Positions 1 through 11,754 of a stretch of 64,000 bases of DNA are shown one piece after another. Position 1 is the stretch's first letter, and each line of letters starts with the position of its first letter. The stretch lies in contig CM070913.1 in NCBI GenBank assembly GCA_036417435.1, positions 22,722,680 through 22,786,679 on the forward strand, read 5' to 3'. The stretch is from Inia geoffrensis (lineage: Eukaryota > Chordata > Mammalia > Artiodactyla > Iniidae). The position numbers were made by a program, and so were the translations under genes. The notes under the pieces are model-generated. The model worked only from the letters and a program-made list of their open reading frames with translations, made no database searches and was not told where the DNA came from.

Positions 1-148
1 CTGGAACGTGGAATATATATTGAATGTGGTCTGAGTAACAGGAAGCCGTTGAAATAAGAAGGAGTGTGGGGTTGGCTTTCTCTGAGCTACCTGATATTTG
101 AGCTGTTGAGCAATCTCAGGTTTGGGGTTGAGTTTAAGAGCTGTGATG

Positions 149-149
<1 letters not shown>

Positions 150-182
<33 letters not shown>

Positions 183-372
183 GGTACGCGGGCCTCTCAC
201 TGTTGTGGCCTCTCCCGTTGCGGAGCACAGGCTCCGGACGCGCAGGCTCAGCGGCCACGGCTCACGGGCCCAGCTGCTCCGAGGCATGTGGGATCTTCCC
301 GGACCGGGGCACGAACCCGCGTCCCCTGCATCGGCAGGTGGACTCTCAACCACTGCGCCACCAGGGAAGCCC
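150..372 (-). repeat. CHR-type tRNA-derived SINE
   Basis: Reverse-oriented copy: poly(T) then GCGGTACGCGGGCC, ending GGGAAGCCC. Flanked by the 9-bp duplication CTGTGATGC at 141-149 and 372-380. The tail is about 31 T long, consistent with a fairly recent insertion. Overlapping open frames of up to 162 codons are read-throughs of this element. Confidence 0.95.
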
Positions 373-1010
373 TGTGATGCCTTTTTAGTTATATACCTAT
401 CCTTAGAAATTCCTTGGAAAACTGTCTCCACTGCCTGCATTCTTGTCGGGATTGTTGACCGAGATTCTCTTCCTAACTTTGGCCAAATAATGAGCAATGA
501 CTCATACAGACCAATAAGATTCTCTGTCTTGGAAATTTGAATCTTGTGTGGACAGAATTTTGGGCGTTGACTCACTCTAACAGAAGTGTCTTGGAAGGAC
601 TTGCTACTGGGTCCTGCCCCTTGAATCCTGGCCTAGTAGAGCTTTCTGGGTTTCTCTTTTTCCTGAGACTTGGTTGTTCAGCTTCTCTCTTGATTCTGGG
701 ACCTCCTTCCAATTAAATAATTTAATCAGGGGCCCAATTTCTGTTGCAGGCTGCCGAAGGCACTGACATTCTTCAGCTTAAAGGACTGTCCTGGCCTATG
801 CCTATGGGGCTTTTCTGTCCAAACATTCAGTGGTTCCCGAGGATCTGGCATACTAAGTGTACATTCCTCTCCATGAAGTTTCAGGCTTCCCAAAAATAAA
901 ATAATGGTCTACTCAAGTTTGATTTCCTACTATTTTTCCTATTTACATTCTGCTCTCTAGTCAATAAATTACCTGACATTAGCTTAGCCATCTGGGATAA
1001 CTGTCATAAT
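373..1010. other. No gene seen; unique-looking intergenic DNA
   Basis: AT-rich sequence without recognisable exons, RNA genes or a repeat I can name. Confidence 0.5.
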
Positions 1011-1024
1011 AAAGATTGACAGTG

Positions 1025-1230
1025 GGGCTTCCCTGGTGGTGCAGTGGTTGGGAGTCCACCTGCCGATGCAGGGGACACGGGTCCGTGCCCCGGTCCGGGA
1101 AGATCCCACATGCCGCGGAGCGGCTGGGCCCGTGAGCCATGGCTGCTGGGCCTGCGCGTCCGGAGCCTGTGCTGTGCAACGGGGGAGGCCACAACAGTGA
1201 GAGGCCCGCGTACCGCAAAAAAAAAAAAAA
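1025..1230 (+). repeat. CHR-type tRNA-derived SINE
   Basis: Starts GGGCTTCCCTGGTGGTGCAG and ends in a short A tail. Perfect 14-bp duplication AAAGATTGACAGTG at 1011-1024 and 1228-1241. Confidence 0.95.
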
Positions 1231-1289
1231 GATTGACAGTGAATCACAGCCCCGGGTATCCATGCTTTTGCAGAGTCCTTCCTGCATTG

Positions 1290-1605
1290 ACACTGGGCTT
1301 GGTCATGTGACTGGCTTTGGCCAATGGGACATCAGTAAATGCACAGAAGCAGAGGCTTTCAAGGAAAGCCCTTGTGCATTGGGGTTTGTCCTCTTACAAC
1401 ATTGCTGCCACCAGGTGACAAAATCCAGTCTAGCCTTTTTTGAGGGTCAAAAAGCAGGCAGTTCCAGCCCCCAGCATCCTCTTACTGAAGACTCATGAGT
1501 GAGCAACCCAGAATCCAGTTGTGAGATTTGATAAATGATGGTTATTTTAAACTACTAAATGTTAGGATAGCTTGTTACAGAGCAATAGAAAACTGAGACA
1601 AAAAT
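1290..1605 (+). repeat. Probable old interspersed repeat (LTR-like, family not named)
   Basis: The pattern GTCATGTGACTGGCTTTGGCCAATGGGACAT... with an end like GTTACAGAGCAATAGAAAACTGAGAC resembles common old mammalian LTR-type repeats I know by sight but cannot name safely. Confidence 0.35.
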
Positions 1606-2044
1606 GTTCCCATCTCCTTAATCAGAGCCATAAATTCATTAGATCTATTTTTTATTTTCTAAGTATTAATTTTTTATAATCCACCAACAATCCCCTTACT
1701 GCTCCTCCAGCCTCTGCCTGCGGCCTGGACACAAAGTCAAAGCTACATATTTTCGTTTACTTTTGTGGCAGCATCTGCATGACCTGTTTCTATCTCTTGC
1801 AAAATTGCAAGTCGTATTTTTTAATGTATTACAACATTTTTAAAATGCCACTTCTTCCATGAAGCCTTTCTTCCTGTACCAGGTGTGGTTTCTCCCTTTT
1901 TGAAACTCTCACCTTACTGGAACTTTGAACTTCTCTCATGGTACTAAAAATTTGCATCGTATTCCTTACTGCCTTGTGTTTGTCCTTCCAGGTGGCCTCC
2001 TGCATGGCATTTACCAGATGTTAGAGCGCTTGTCTCTGCACTCC
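1606..2044. other. No gene seen; possible L2-like fragment
   Basis: The stretch around 1850-1990 (GAAGCCTTTCTTCCTG..., TGTTTGTCCTTCCAG) has a weak L2-like look. Nothing else is supportable. Confidence 0.25.
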
Positions 2045-2215
2045 CTCGGTTCTGCTTCTCAAAATGTGGTCCCCAGACCAGGAGCAATGACATCACTTGG
2101 GAGTTGGTCAGAAATGCTAAATCTCAGGCCCCACCCCAGAAATACTGTATCAGAATCTGTGTTTTACCAAGATCTCTAGATAACTTGAATGCATATTAAA
2201 GTTTGAAAAGCTTTA
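2045..2215 (+). repeat. MER5-like nonautonomous hAT (Charlie) element
   Basis: Has the characteristic order TTCTCAAAATGTGGTCCCCAGACCAG, GGCCCCACCCCAGA, CAGAATCTGTGTTTTA, and TTAAAGTTTGAAAAGC. Diverged and old. Confidence 0.75.
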
Positions 2216-2224
2216 CTTTAATGC

Positions 2225-2340
2225 AAAAGTATGCAGCTGTGCATTAGAGTACCTTGGGGATTAAACACAAAAAATCTATCCCAATGCCTGGGGACCACAC
2301 CAGATGAATTAATTTACAGTCTGAGTTGACACCCCCATTC
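2225..2340 (-). repeat. Weak MER5-like fragment, reverse orientation
   Basis: GTGCATTAGAGTACCTTGGG ... ATGCCTGGGGACCACACCAGA matches the reverse form of MER5-type elements, but is short and diverged. Confidence 0.4.
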
Positions 2341-2554
2341 TAAAATAGAATTGCCAGATTTAGCAAATAAAAATACAGAAACACAGTTACATTAGAATTT
2401 TAGAACAAAAGTAAAGATTTCTTTTAGTGTAAGTCTGTCTCAAATATTGCATGGGACATACTTACACTAAAAAATTCTTTGCTCTTGATTTGACATTCAA
2501 ATTTAACGGAGCATCGTAAATCTTCTCTGGCAGCCCTACTCTAATGTTCATTCC

Positions 2555-2742
2555 AGAGCAGCAAGTGATTTTCAAACATGAGAGTGCAACAGAATCGCTT
2601 GGAGAGATTTATCGAGTTCTAGGCCCCCATCCGCAGAGTTTCGGATTCAGTGGATTTGGGATGAGGAAGAAGAATTTGTATTTCTAACAAGTTTCCTGGG
2701 AGAAACTGTTGATCTGGGAACCACATTTAAGAACCATTGATC
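2555..2742 (-). repeat. MER5-like nonautonomous hAT (Charlie) element
   Basis: Reverse form: ATTTTCAAACATGAGAGTGC, AGAATCGCTTGGAGA, GGCCCCCATCCGCAGAGTTT, TTTCTAACAAGTTTCCTGGG, AACCACATTTAAGAACCATTG. The opposite-strand neighbour at 2045 gives an inverted pair. Confidence 0.75.
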
Positions 2743-3017
2743 TAGCATTAGATTTGTCTGAATGGATGCCTTATACGTATACAAATTGGTGACTGGAAGA
2801 AAACCTCTGGGTAGATACCATGGTTATCTTCATCAGCAATGCTGAACATGAAAAAAACCTTATAATGGAGATGAGGATTATGTAAAGGTCAGGTGTGTGG
2901 GTAAGAAAATCCGTTCCCTATTGGACTCTTTAAGTTCCAACAGGGTCCCTATGTGTGCCCCTCCCTCCAGGGCAATGGGAAGCTTGACTTATCTCTAAGA
3001 AGATGGCTCTAAACCAG

Positions 3018-3330
3018 AGCTATCCTGTAGAAATACAATGTGAGCCACAGATATAATTTTTAAAATTTTAGTAGTTACATGAAAATAATTAAAAGAACAT
3101 ATGAAACTAATTTTAATAATAAATTTTATTTAACCCAGTATTTCCTTCATCTTAATCTGTAATCGTTATCAACAATTAATAAGATCATTGACATTCTTCT
3201 TTTTCATAGTGAGTCTTTGAAATCTGGTGTATATGCTTAAATTGCATCTCAGTTAAGACCAGCTGCCACATCCCAAATGCTCAATGGCCATATGTGGCTC
3301 GTGGCTGCCTTATTGAACAGTGCTGCTTGA
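3018..3330 (+). repeat. Nonautonomous DNA transposon relic with terminal inverted repeats
   Basis: Starts GAGCTATCCTGTAGAAATA and ends TTATTGAACAGTGCTGC, which are imperfect inverted copies of one another in the intact family. The internal ATGTGGCTCGTGGCTGCC is also typical. I recognise the family by sight but not its name with certainty. Confidence 0.6.
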
Positions 3331-5435
3331 AGCTACTGCCTGACTCTGAACTTAGGGACACAACCTGACCTTGGACTGATCACCTGGTCCAACTACCGCA
3401 TTCTTCTCTGACCACAGACTTGGGCTGGTTTCCAGGCCAGTTGTATTCTGTGATTTTTCCTTTTTGCAAATTCCTACCCTTGCCCTTCCCCTCCTCACTC
3501 CTGAGACTTTGCTTGAGAGGAAACGACATGAATGAAAATTCCAATGTCAAAAATAACTAATGGGGCTTAAAGGGACCTTGTTGCCCATCCAGTGTCACTT
3601 AAGTGGCTGAGATGTTGCGTGAGATCATTGCTTCTTTGCTTTGGAAAGGTTTACCCATCACCCAGGAGGCTTAACCAGAGACTCAGTCCAAGAAGCCTTT
3701 GTTAATCTGGTTTTAAAATCATAAGTGCCAGAGAGACTAACATTTCCCTGGGATAGCTTGACTCCTATAGCTTTCCTGTTCAAGGAAGTTGGCTCCATAC
3801 AAATCACACAAGTGAAAGAGAAGAAAAATCATGAAAAGGTGATAGGCCAAAAGTCTTAAGTTTCTGAATAAAACATAAACAGAGTGTTAAAACTGAGAGT
3901 ACTGTTTATATTTTTTTCACAGATCAGTGGCATATTGATCTCATCTTTGAAACTCTTTACGTTGCAAAGTTGTCAAAGAGTTTAGTCATTTTCTAGTTAC
4001 AAGTTGAAAAGAAATTATTTATCAAACTATTTCTCTATGAGACAGAACAGACAGATGCACAGATTTTCTGTATATTAGTTCTACTTTCATAGCCTTGGAA
4101 GGTTCAGATAAGTTTCAGACCGAGGTTCTGTGAGATTTGGAACTTGGCTACTTTCATGGAGAAGCAAAGTGGCAGACAGGGGATTCAAAAGCTAGGCTCG
4201 CTGCTGTGATCTAGAATTATGTGTGAGGTCCTGAGACATGGGTTAAATTTAACTTAGATGATTAGATGAATTTTTGGCTAGGATTTCAGCTGTAAACAAT
4301 TTGACAGGGTGATTGGCAGCCTCTCATTATAGAGGCGTAGTGATTAATTAACACAGAGCTTAATTAATTTTGTAAGGCAAGGAACAGTATTTCCTCGCAG
4401 TGAAAATCAATATTTGAATACTTGGGGCCCCTTCTCTGAGTTAATTTCACTCAGATATTTAGCTCACTTTAAATTCCCAGTTCCTAATAAATGTTATGTG
4501 CTTCCAACTATTAAGGTAATTGGGAATATTTATGATATTCTATCTCAAGCTATTTTTGGAAAGATGTGAAGTGTAAATAAATATATTTTAAAATTCTAGT
4601 TTGAATTTCAAAAGCATATTTCTATTTTTGTACTTGTCAGGATGTTAAACTACATTGCTAAAAGCAAAGAGGTATATAGAAATGGTGGGAAAATATCTCC
4701 CCTGTCCCAGCCCTGCCTTTGGTAGGAATTATCTCAATGTTGTGCTCAGTGCACATTTAACTCATTTTGCCATTGTGAAAGCCTAGAGAATTATTTCCTT
4801 AAATATTGGCGTGAGTCTCAGGGACTCCACAGAAAGGAGATCATCCCCTTGGCACATGACTTAGCAGTAATCTCCATTCTGCAAATAAAACAAGAATGGA
4901 GAACTTCTTCAGCCTGGAAAAGTAATGTGCTGGGAGAAGCCAAAGGTTGCTCAGAGGTTGGAAAGTGGAAGGGCTGGGATTCTCCCTCTAGCTGGGAAAG
5001 AGGGGCAATGCCTGCCAAGTAGCTTAAGATGAGCACTGAACTGCGAGGTGGTCACTTGGACCATGCAAAGTTGGGGTCTGAACAAATAAAGATGCTCACT
5101 TCCCTGAGGAAGATGGCAGTGAATGTGGCATTGACCAGCGGTGCAGGGCAGAGATGCAGAGGGAGATGGCACAAGAGAGGGGGGCTGGCCCTCTGGAGGA
5201 AAAGGTGGTCCAGAACATTCCTATAGAGGGAATGTGGAACCTACTAGAAGCCCAGAAGCCCATGGAGGACTCAGGGGTGAGGGGATGGGGATCTTCTTTC
5301 TCCTTTTGCTAAACCAAGGGCTAGAGCAAAGCTTGAGGGCTCTGGAAGGGCAGAGTGAAGAAAGCAGACAGGAAATGACTCCGCTCTGAAAGGGCCAGAG
5401 AGGATTGTGGGAAGCGATGGTCAGGAAACAGGTTC
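3331..5435. other. No gene seen; intergenic
   Basis: AT-rich DNA with no recognisable exon, RNA gene or young repeat. Short frames here on both strands have no coding character. Confidence 0.5.
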
Positions 5436-6312
5436 CATCCTTAACACTGTTGGTGGGAATATAAAATGATACAACTGCTGTGCAAAACAGTATGGTGAGA
5501 TTCTTCAAAAAAATTAAGAATAGAATTATCATATGATCCAGAAACTCCACTTCTGGACATATTCTCAAAAGAATTGAAAGCAGGATTTCAAAGAAGCATT
5601 TGTAATGTTTTGTAGCAACATTATTCACAATAGTTAAAACATAGAAAGTGACCCAAATGTCCATCAGCAGGTGAAAGGATAAGCAAAATGTGGTCTATCC
5701 ATTGCAGTGGAATATTATTCAGCCTTAAAAAAGAAAGAAATTCTGACACCTGCTACAACATGGATGACCCTTGAGGACATTATGCTGAGTGAAATAAGCC
5801 AGTCACAAAAAGACAGATACTGGGGGCTTCCCTGGTGGCGCAGTGGTTAAGAGTCTGCCTGCTGATGCAGGGGACACGGGTTTGTGACCCGGTCCGGGAG
5901 GATCCCCCATGTCGCAGAGTGGCTGGGCCCATGAGCCATGGCCGCTGAGCCTGCGCGTCTGGAGCCTGTGCTCCGCAACGGGAGAGGCCACAAGAGTGAG
6001 AGGCCCGCATACCGCAAAAAAAAAAAAAAAAAAAAAAAAGACAGATACTGTATGATTCCACTTATATGAGGTACTTAGGACAATCATAATCATAGAGACA
6101 GAAATTAGAATGGTAATTTTCAGGGACTGGGAGTGGGGAGAGAATGGGGTGTTGCTGTTTAATGGGTGCAGAACTTCAGTTGTGCAGGTTGAAAAGAGTT
6201 CTGAAGATGGAGGGTGGTGATGTTTCTACCACAGTGTGAATAGAAATGTACTCTTAAGAGCGGTTAAGATACGTAAGTTTTCTGTATGTTTTATCACAAG
6301 AAAAAAAACTTA
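5436..6312 (+). mobile_element. 5'-truncated LINE-1, ORF2 end plus 3' UTR
   Basis: Translation of the + strand gives broken ORF2 C-terminal motifs (NTVGGN, YNCC, EYYSALKK, NMDDP, NKPVTK), followed by the typical 3' UTR (TATGATTCCACTTATATGAG, GGGTGCAGAACTTCAGTT) and an A-rich tail at ~6300. Stops show it is dead. Split by the CHR SINE at 5824-6039. Confidence 0.85.
5824..6039 (+). repeat. CHR-type SINE nested in LINE-1
   Basis: Inserted into the L1 3' end; 16-bp duplication AAAAAGACAGATACTG at 5807-5822 and 6035-6050. The A-tail runs ~24 bases. Confidence 0.95.
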
Positions 6313-7394
6313 AACAAACAAACAAACAGAAAGAAACAGTTTCTAGGACTAATGGAACCACCTAAAACCCATGATGCTGGCACTTCACGTCTGCAGGAGC
6401 CATATTTTACTTTAGTTTGCAGGGTAGTTCTCTCCAAGCAGTATATTGGCTTGGTCAAAAAGTTAGTAAACCAAATAGTAGGTATTTGGTTTAGCTGCAT
6501 TTTTAAGTAAATATCACTCCTTTAGGGTCTCTTTAAGGTCATAGAATGGGGAGCAGTGTCTTCTCAGGACTGAAGTGTGGGAGTGTCTGAGTCTAAAAGC
6601 CCAGGGAGAATCAGTGACGTGGGCAGGGGGAGATGAGGTACCAGAGGGAGAATTTCAGGATCATCTGTGGACACTTGGGGCCCAAATACCTGCTTGTTAC
6701 TAAAGCCATGCTCCTCCCCAGGTGTCTGTGACTGCTTTACACCATATGTACAAATCGTGTGCATGCAGAGGGGACATTTATTTGCTAGTAAAGATAAGCT
6801 GTGACCTTTGGCCACCCTCTGTTTTCAGGAATAAGATGCAAATTAGACTTCTTTCCAGATTTTAAACTTATTCACCTGTTTGAGCAGTCCTAAATAGCTT
6901 CCTTTTTGATTTTTAATAAAATTTAAATTTCCCAGTTCGTCATCATGATAACATGCACATATAAGCTTTCAATGGTTACATACTAGTCATTTTGATTCGT
7001 TAATTGGACTTGTGATCGAATCCTTCTATTTTCACGGCATCATGAAATTTACAAAGAAATCTGAGACTTCAGAGCTACATAAATCCAGTTTTTCTCCCAA
7101 TTCATTGGCTGTTTTTCCTCAGTTTTTGCTACAGCCTCCTCCTATTCCTGTCATCTCAATATTTACTCTCTGTTCTCATTTCTTCAGTTCCTTCATCCAG
7201 TTCTATATTTTTCCCATGGCTATAATAATTCATATATATTTATATCCAATTTTGAATTCCAGACTCATATATTCAACTACTTCAGCATTATCTGTCCTCA
7301 CTGGGTATCTAATAGGCATCTTAGTCATGAAAGTTTGAACAAAACACTCCATTTTCTCTAAGACTTGTTCTTTCTTCTATTACTCCAATCTCAC
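6313..7394. other. No gene seen; intergenic
   Basis: Only AT-rich sequence. Short A-rich runs at the L1 tail merge into this stretch. Confidence 0.5.
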
Positions 7395-7720
7395 AAATTA
7401 GTTATTCAACAAGTATTATTGAGTACATCTTATATGCTAGATATTGCTCAAGGTTCATCAGGGAACAAAAAACGGAAGGGGTAGAAAATAAGCAGCAAAT
7501 AAAACACCTAAATAAATTACCTAGTGTGTCAGAGGGAAATAAGTGCTTTGTAAAAAAAAGAGAAAAGAAAATTAGATCGGGGTGCAGTGGAAAGAGGCCA
7601 GCATCATTAAATAAGATGGGGAGGGAGATGTCACCGAGAAGGTGGCATCTGAGCAAAGACTTGAAACTGGTGAGGGAGCTCAGCATTGGGAATCGGTTTA
7701 AGAGATTAGAAAAGAGACAC
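7395..7720 (+). repeat. Probable old interspersed repeat (family not named)
   Basis: Order TATTGAGTACATCTTATATG, AGTGCTTTGTAAA, GGTGGCATCTGAGCAAAGAC, TTGAAACTGGTGAGGGAG matches a widespread old mammalian repeat. Homologous-looking stretches occur at 56660-57070 and, more weakly, at 18200-18330 and 58740-59000. Confidence 0.4.
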
Positions 7721-7987
7721 TGGAGAGAATATCTCTTTTTAAGAGTTCTTCTATATGCTGATCCAAAGGCATGGAAATCTAACAGGCAGAGGAAATGGAA
7801 TCAAGACAATGTTTTTCTTAAATATTTCAATTGAAGTACAAAAACACATAGAATGTGCATAAATTCTAAGCGTAGATTGTGAATTATTTTCATAAGTTGA
7901 ATGCTGTCTAAACCAGAAAATATAATAATGCCAGCACCCCAGAAGCTGCCCTTGTACCCCAATCCAGGTACTAGGCATCCAAGAGTA

Positions 7988-7991
<4 letters not shown>

Positions 7992-8022
<31 letters not shown>

Positions 8023-8212
8023 GGTACGTGGGCCTCTCACTGTTGTGGCCTCTCCCGTTGCGGAGCACAGGCTCCGGACGCGCAGGCTCAGCGGCCATGG
8101 TTCACGGGCCCAGCCGCTCCGCGGCATGTGGGATCCCCCCGGACCAGGGCAGGAACCCATGTCCCTTGCATCGGCAGGCGGACTTTCAACCACTGAGCCA
8201 CCAGGAAAGCCC
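7992..8212 (-). repeat. CHR-type tRNA-derived SINE
   Basis: Poly(T) of ~29, then GCGGTACGTGGGCC, ending GGAAAGCCC. Carries several private substitutions (for example GGACCAGGGCAGGAACCC). No convincing target duplication was read. Confidence 0.93.
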
Positions 8213-8234
8213 TATTTTTCCAGTTTTTGAATTT

Positions 8235-9830
8235 TATATAAGTGGAATCATTTAGTGGGTACACTTTTGTGATGGGCTTCCTTCTTTATGTTTGTGAGAT
8301 TTATTCATGCAGGAGGAGGGCATTTATTCTCACTTCTGTACAGTATTTAATTGTGTATCATATCACTCTGTGATTTGCTTTTCACTCTATGATGTAATTT
8401 GACGAAAATAATTTATTAATTTTAATGTAGCGACATTTATTAATCTTATTCTTTAGGGTGTGTGATTTTGTGTTCTGTGTAAGAAAGTTTGCCCATGCCA
8501 AAGTTATAAAGACATTCTCCTGTGTTAAATTCTAGAGCTTTGTTTACTTTGTTTTTTAAATATCGATCTAAAATCCACCTGGATTAATTTTATGTGAGGT
8601 GTGAGGTAGAGTACAAGATTCATCATTGATTATTGTTATTAAAAAACATCTTTTCCAATTTTTTTCATTTCATAAATTATGTGACTGGATATATGTGATG
8701 TGTCTCTGGACTTTCTAATCTATTCAATTTGTGTTACTGTTTATCTTTGGGCCACTTGCAAAGCTAATTACTATAGCTTTTTACCCAGTCTTGATATCTG
8801 ATTGTGTAAGTCCTCCAACACAGTTCATTTTGTTCAAGTTTATCTTTACTATTTTTGGACGTTTACATTTCTGTATAAATTTATAAATAACTTATCAATT
8901 TAAATTTAAAAATATCATTCTGACTGTGATTTCTTTAAAACTAGAAAGATCAATATGAGGACAGCTAACATCTTTCTAGTATATCTTCCACTTTACTAAT
9001 TAGGCTCCCAAACTATGAACATATTGCAGCTCTCCTTTTCCTACAAACTTTCTTCAGTTTGGCTCAGTCTGTTTTGTAGTTTTCTGTGTAGAGATCTTGC
9101 ATTTTCATTTTATTTATTTTATGTTCACTGGTGCTACTGTAAATGGTATCTTTCTAAAAACCATCATTTTCTATGATGATTGTTGCTTTTATGTAGAAAT
9201 AGAATTGATTGATTTTCTTCATGTATTAACCATGTATCTAGCAACATTGATGAATTCACTTCTTAGTTCTAGTAGTTTATGTGTAGATTCTTGTGGACAT
9301 TCCTCATATACAATCACGTTATCTGTAAATAAGGACACAATTTTTCCTTTTCAATCTTCGAAAAGGAAATAATTTATTTCCTTTTTTGTCTTAGTTCACT
9401 GTCTAGTATCTCCAATATGATATTGCATAAAAACTGTGATGAAAGCATCCTTACCTCATTCCTGATCTCAGATCAGATGCTTTCAATTTCTCACCAAAAG
9501 TATGACATTTTCTATAAATTTTGTGGATATTCTTTGATCAAATTAAGGAAGATTCCTTCTTAGTTTTCTATGAGTTTTTAATCATGAGCAGGTGTTGAAC
9601 TTTAACAAATTATTTTTCTCCATTTTAAAAAATTATCAGATATTTTTCTGCTTTCTTAACGTGGAGAATTGTGTTGACTGATTTTAACTATGAAGCCAAT
9701 CTTGCAACCCTGGAATAAGCCCGACTTGGTTAGGGTATAGTACACTTTTTATACTTTGCTGGATTCAATTTGATAATATTTGTTTGAGCACTTTACATAT
9801 GTGGTCATGAAGGACATTGGCTTTCAATCT
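8235..9830 (-). mobile_element. Old, highly diverged LINE-1 (ORF2 region), antisense
   Basis: The + strand carries reverse-complement ORF2 landmarks in order: GCCCATGCCAAAG, AATCCACCTGGATTAATTTT, TCCTCCAACACAG, TATCTAGCAACATTGATGAAT, TCTGTAAATAAGGACA and GAAGCCAATCTTGCAACCCT. Many stops and indels; no coding capacity. Confidence 0.75.
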
Positions 9831-11754
9831 TCCTTTCTTGTACTGGGCTTATTATACTGTCTGATGGTCTAGTTGTGAGTGCCAGATCATTGCCTAGCAA
9901 TATCAAGGCCAGCTGATAGTACCATGCTGTCTCTTGGCTGACAGGGTCTGAATTTCTCTTTCTTAGTCTCCTCTTTTGGCCAAAAGTAAATAATGTTAGG
10001 CCACAGGGTACTGATATGCAGCTCTTTATCACTGCCATGATTTTACTGATCAGGAGCTCGTCCAGAGTGTGTTGTGTGTCGTTGAGGGAGGGTTACTGTA
10101 TCCTGCTCTTTTTGTTGCAGAATGAGTTATTCAAACCCCTGATATGGCTGTGGAGTAGCATTTAAATATCTGGGAAAGGTACATCAGCGAACTGCAGCCC
10201 CAGTGATTACCAAAAACAAACTGGCTATCTGTTCTTGTACTAGACTCTGAAGCAGGGACCTAGATTATCATCCCAGCATGTGAAAACGTGTCCTGAAGTT
10301 CAGTTGGTCTCTTCTAGAGACCTGGGTGGTCTTCTTGTCCTTACAATACAGAGGGAAGTGACATTGATTATTCCAGCTACTGCTAAGGCAGAGTGAACCA
10401 TGATCATCATGGAAAGAAAGGTTATAAAAATCACAGCTTGTTAAGTCCGAAAGAATATACCCAACTGTGTACTTTGAGAGAAAATGAAAGAACACCTAGT
10501 CTTGCTAAGCGAGCAGCAGTAGTTTTAAGTAGTGATGTCTAGGGCTGACCTCCAGCTGGTCCACATTTGTTCATCTGTACCAGTTCACCATGGCCGGCAG
10601 CTTTTCTGATTGGTTGGTGCCATCGCTCAACCAGTAGGCACATATTTGGAATGTCAAGCTTGGTTATGTCATGATTTTTGTATCCTTTATATGAAAGGAG
10701 TCTTAGAAAAAGATCTACCCGTTTAGACAGATATGTAGCTCCAAGTAGCCACTAGTATATTGTTCATAAATATTTGCTAAGTGTTTTACTAATGAACTCA
10801 AAGCAACCAGAGTTTCATTTCCTACAGTGACTTTTTCTTTCCTCTCCTAGCAGGGATGAACAAGAAAAATCTATTACCTGGAGCTTTTGTTTGTTACGCA
10901 CAATGTGTTTCCACCTCTCTGATTTATCTTCCATAGTCTCCCATGGTCCAGCCGGACTGGTCTACTGGGTAGCTCCCAAATCTCCCTGAACATTGACTTG
11001 CTTTTGTGCCTCCGCCTTTGTCTGATTTCAAAAGACTCCTCCTGTCTCCAGTATAACAAGGTACTTACACTCAAGACCCAGATCCAATCCTGCCTCCCCT
11101 TGAGGGTTTCCCTTGATTGTTCACTAAAGTCAACTTTCTCTCTTAGTCTTCTAGTACTTTTTAGCTGTCTTACTACTCAGTGATGATTTGTTTGGGACAC
11201 TTTGAATTTATTATGTAATTGTATTTAGAGTTATTTTCCATGTGCATGGGTGACTTATCCACCTATAGTACAAACTCATTAAAATTTAAAATTATAAAAA
11301 TTGACGCCAGCCCTCAGCACAGCAGCTTGCATGGAGTAGAAGGATTGTTTTCCCAAGCCGGCGAGAGACATTTAAATACTCATTTTCCCAAGCTCAGAGC
11401 TCAGTCTGCAAGACTCAGCGGGGACCCACAGAGTTAGCTTTTGTCAACATCAAATGCCTTCATTGCCATGTTTGAATTCCTTTCTCCATCCAACAAGTCC
11501 CAGAAAGCGCAGGAAGACTGTAGGTATGGGGTAGGAGGAAAAGCTTAGAAAATCTGCCAACACCAGGCCCTCCTTAGGGCGGTACCGTGGGAGGGCCGTG
11601 CGAAAGGGAGTGGAAAGAAGAGGAGGGCAAGCAGAGGCGTCACTAAAAAGGAGATGGGAGCGTGCCTCCTTCATAATCTTGCCAAGCCTTCTTGATCTTA
11701 TGCCTTTAAAAAATGAAATATTTAATAACAAAATCTAATTGATGTTTGAATTAT
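9831..11754. other. No recognised gene; unexplained block plus possible L2 fragment
   Basis: 9840-10500 has balanced composition and two modest minus-strand frames (9805-10038, 10268-10495) but no family I recognise. 11040-11260 has a weak L2-like look (CCTTGAGGGTTTCCCTTGATTG). 11520-11700 is moderately GC-rich without exon signals. Confidence 0.35.

Noticed and set aside
87..575. Open frames of 88-162 codons at 64-575, and similar ones over each SINE
   Set aside because: They translate CHR SINE sequence (recurring GPLTVVASP, VESPPADAGD and similar strings plus poly-Phe/poly-Lys tails) and recur at every copy; they are not genes.
1025..1230. tRNA-like A- and B-box sequence in CHR copies
   Set aside because: The SINE head derives from a tRNA gene but cannot form an intact tRNA cloverleaf here; no functional tRNA gene is claimed.
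5221..5664. 147-codon minus-strand frame
   Set aside because: Mostly antisense to LINE-1 ORF2, with no coding signature of its own.
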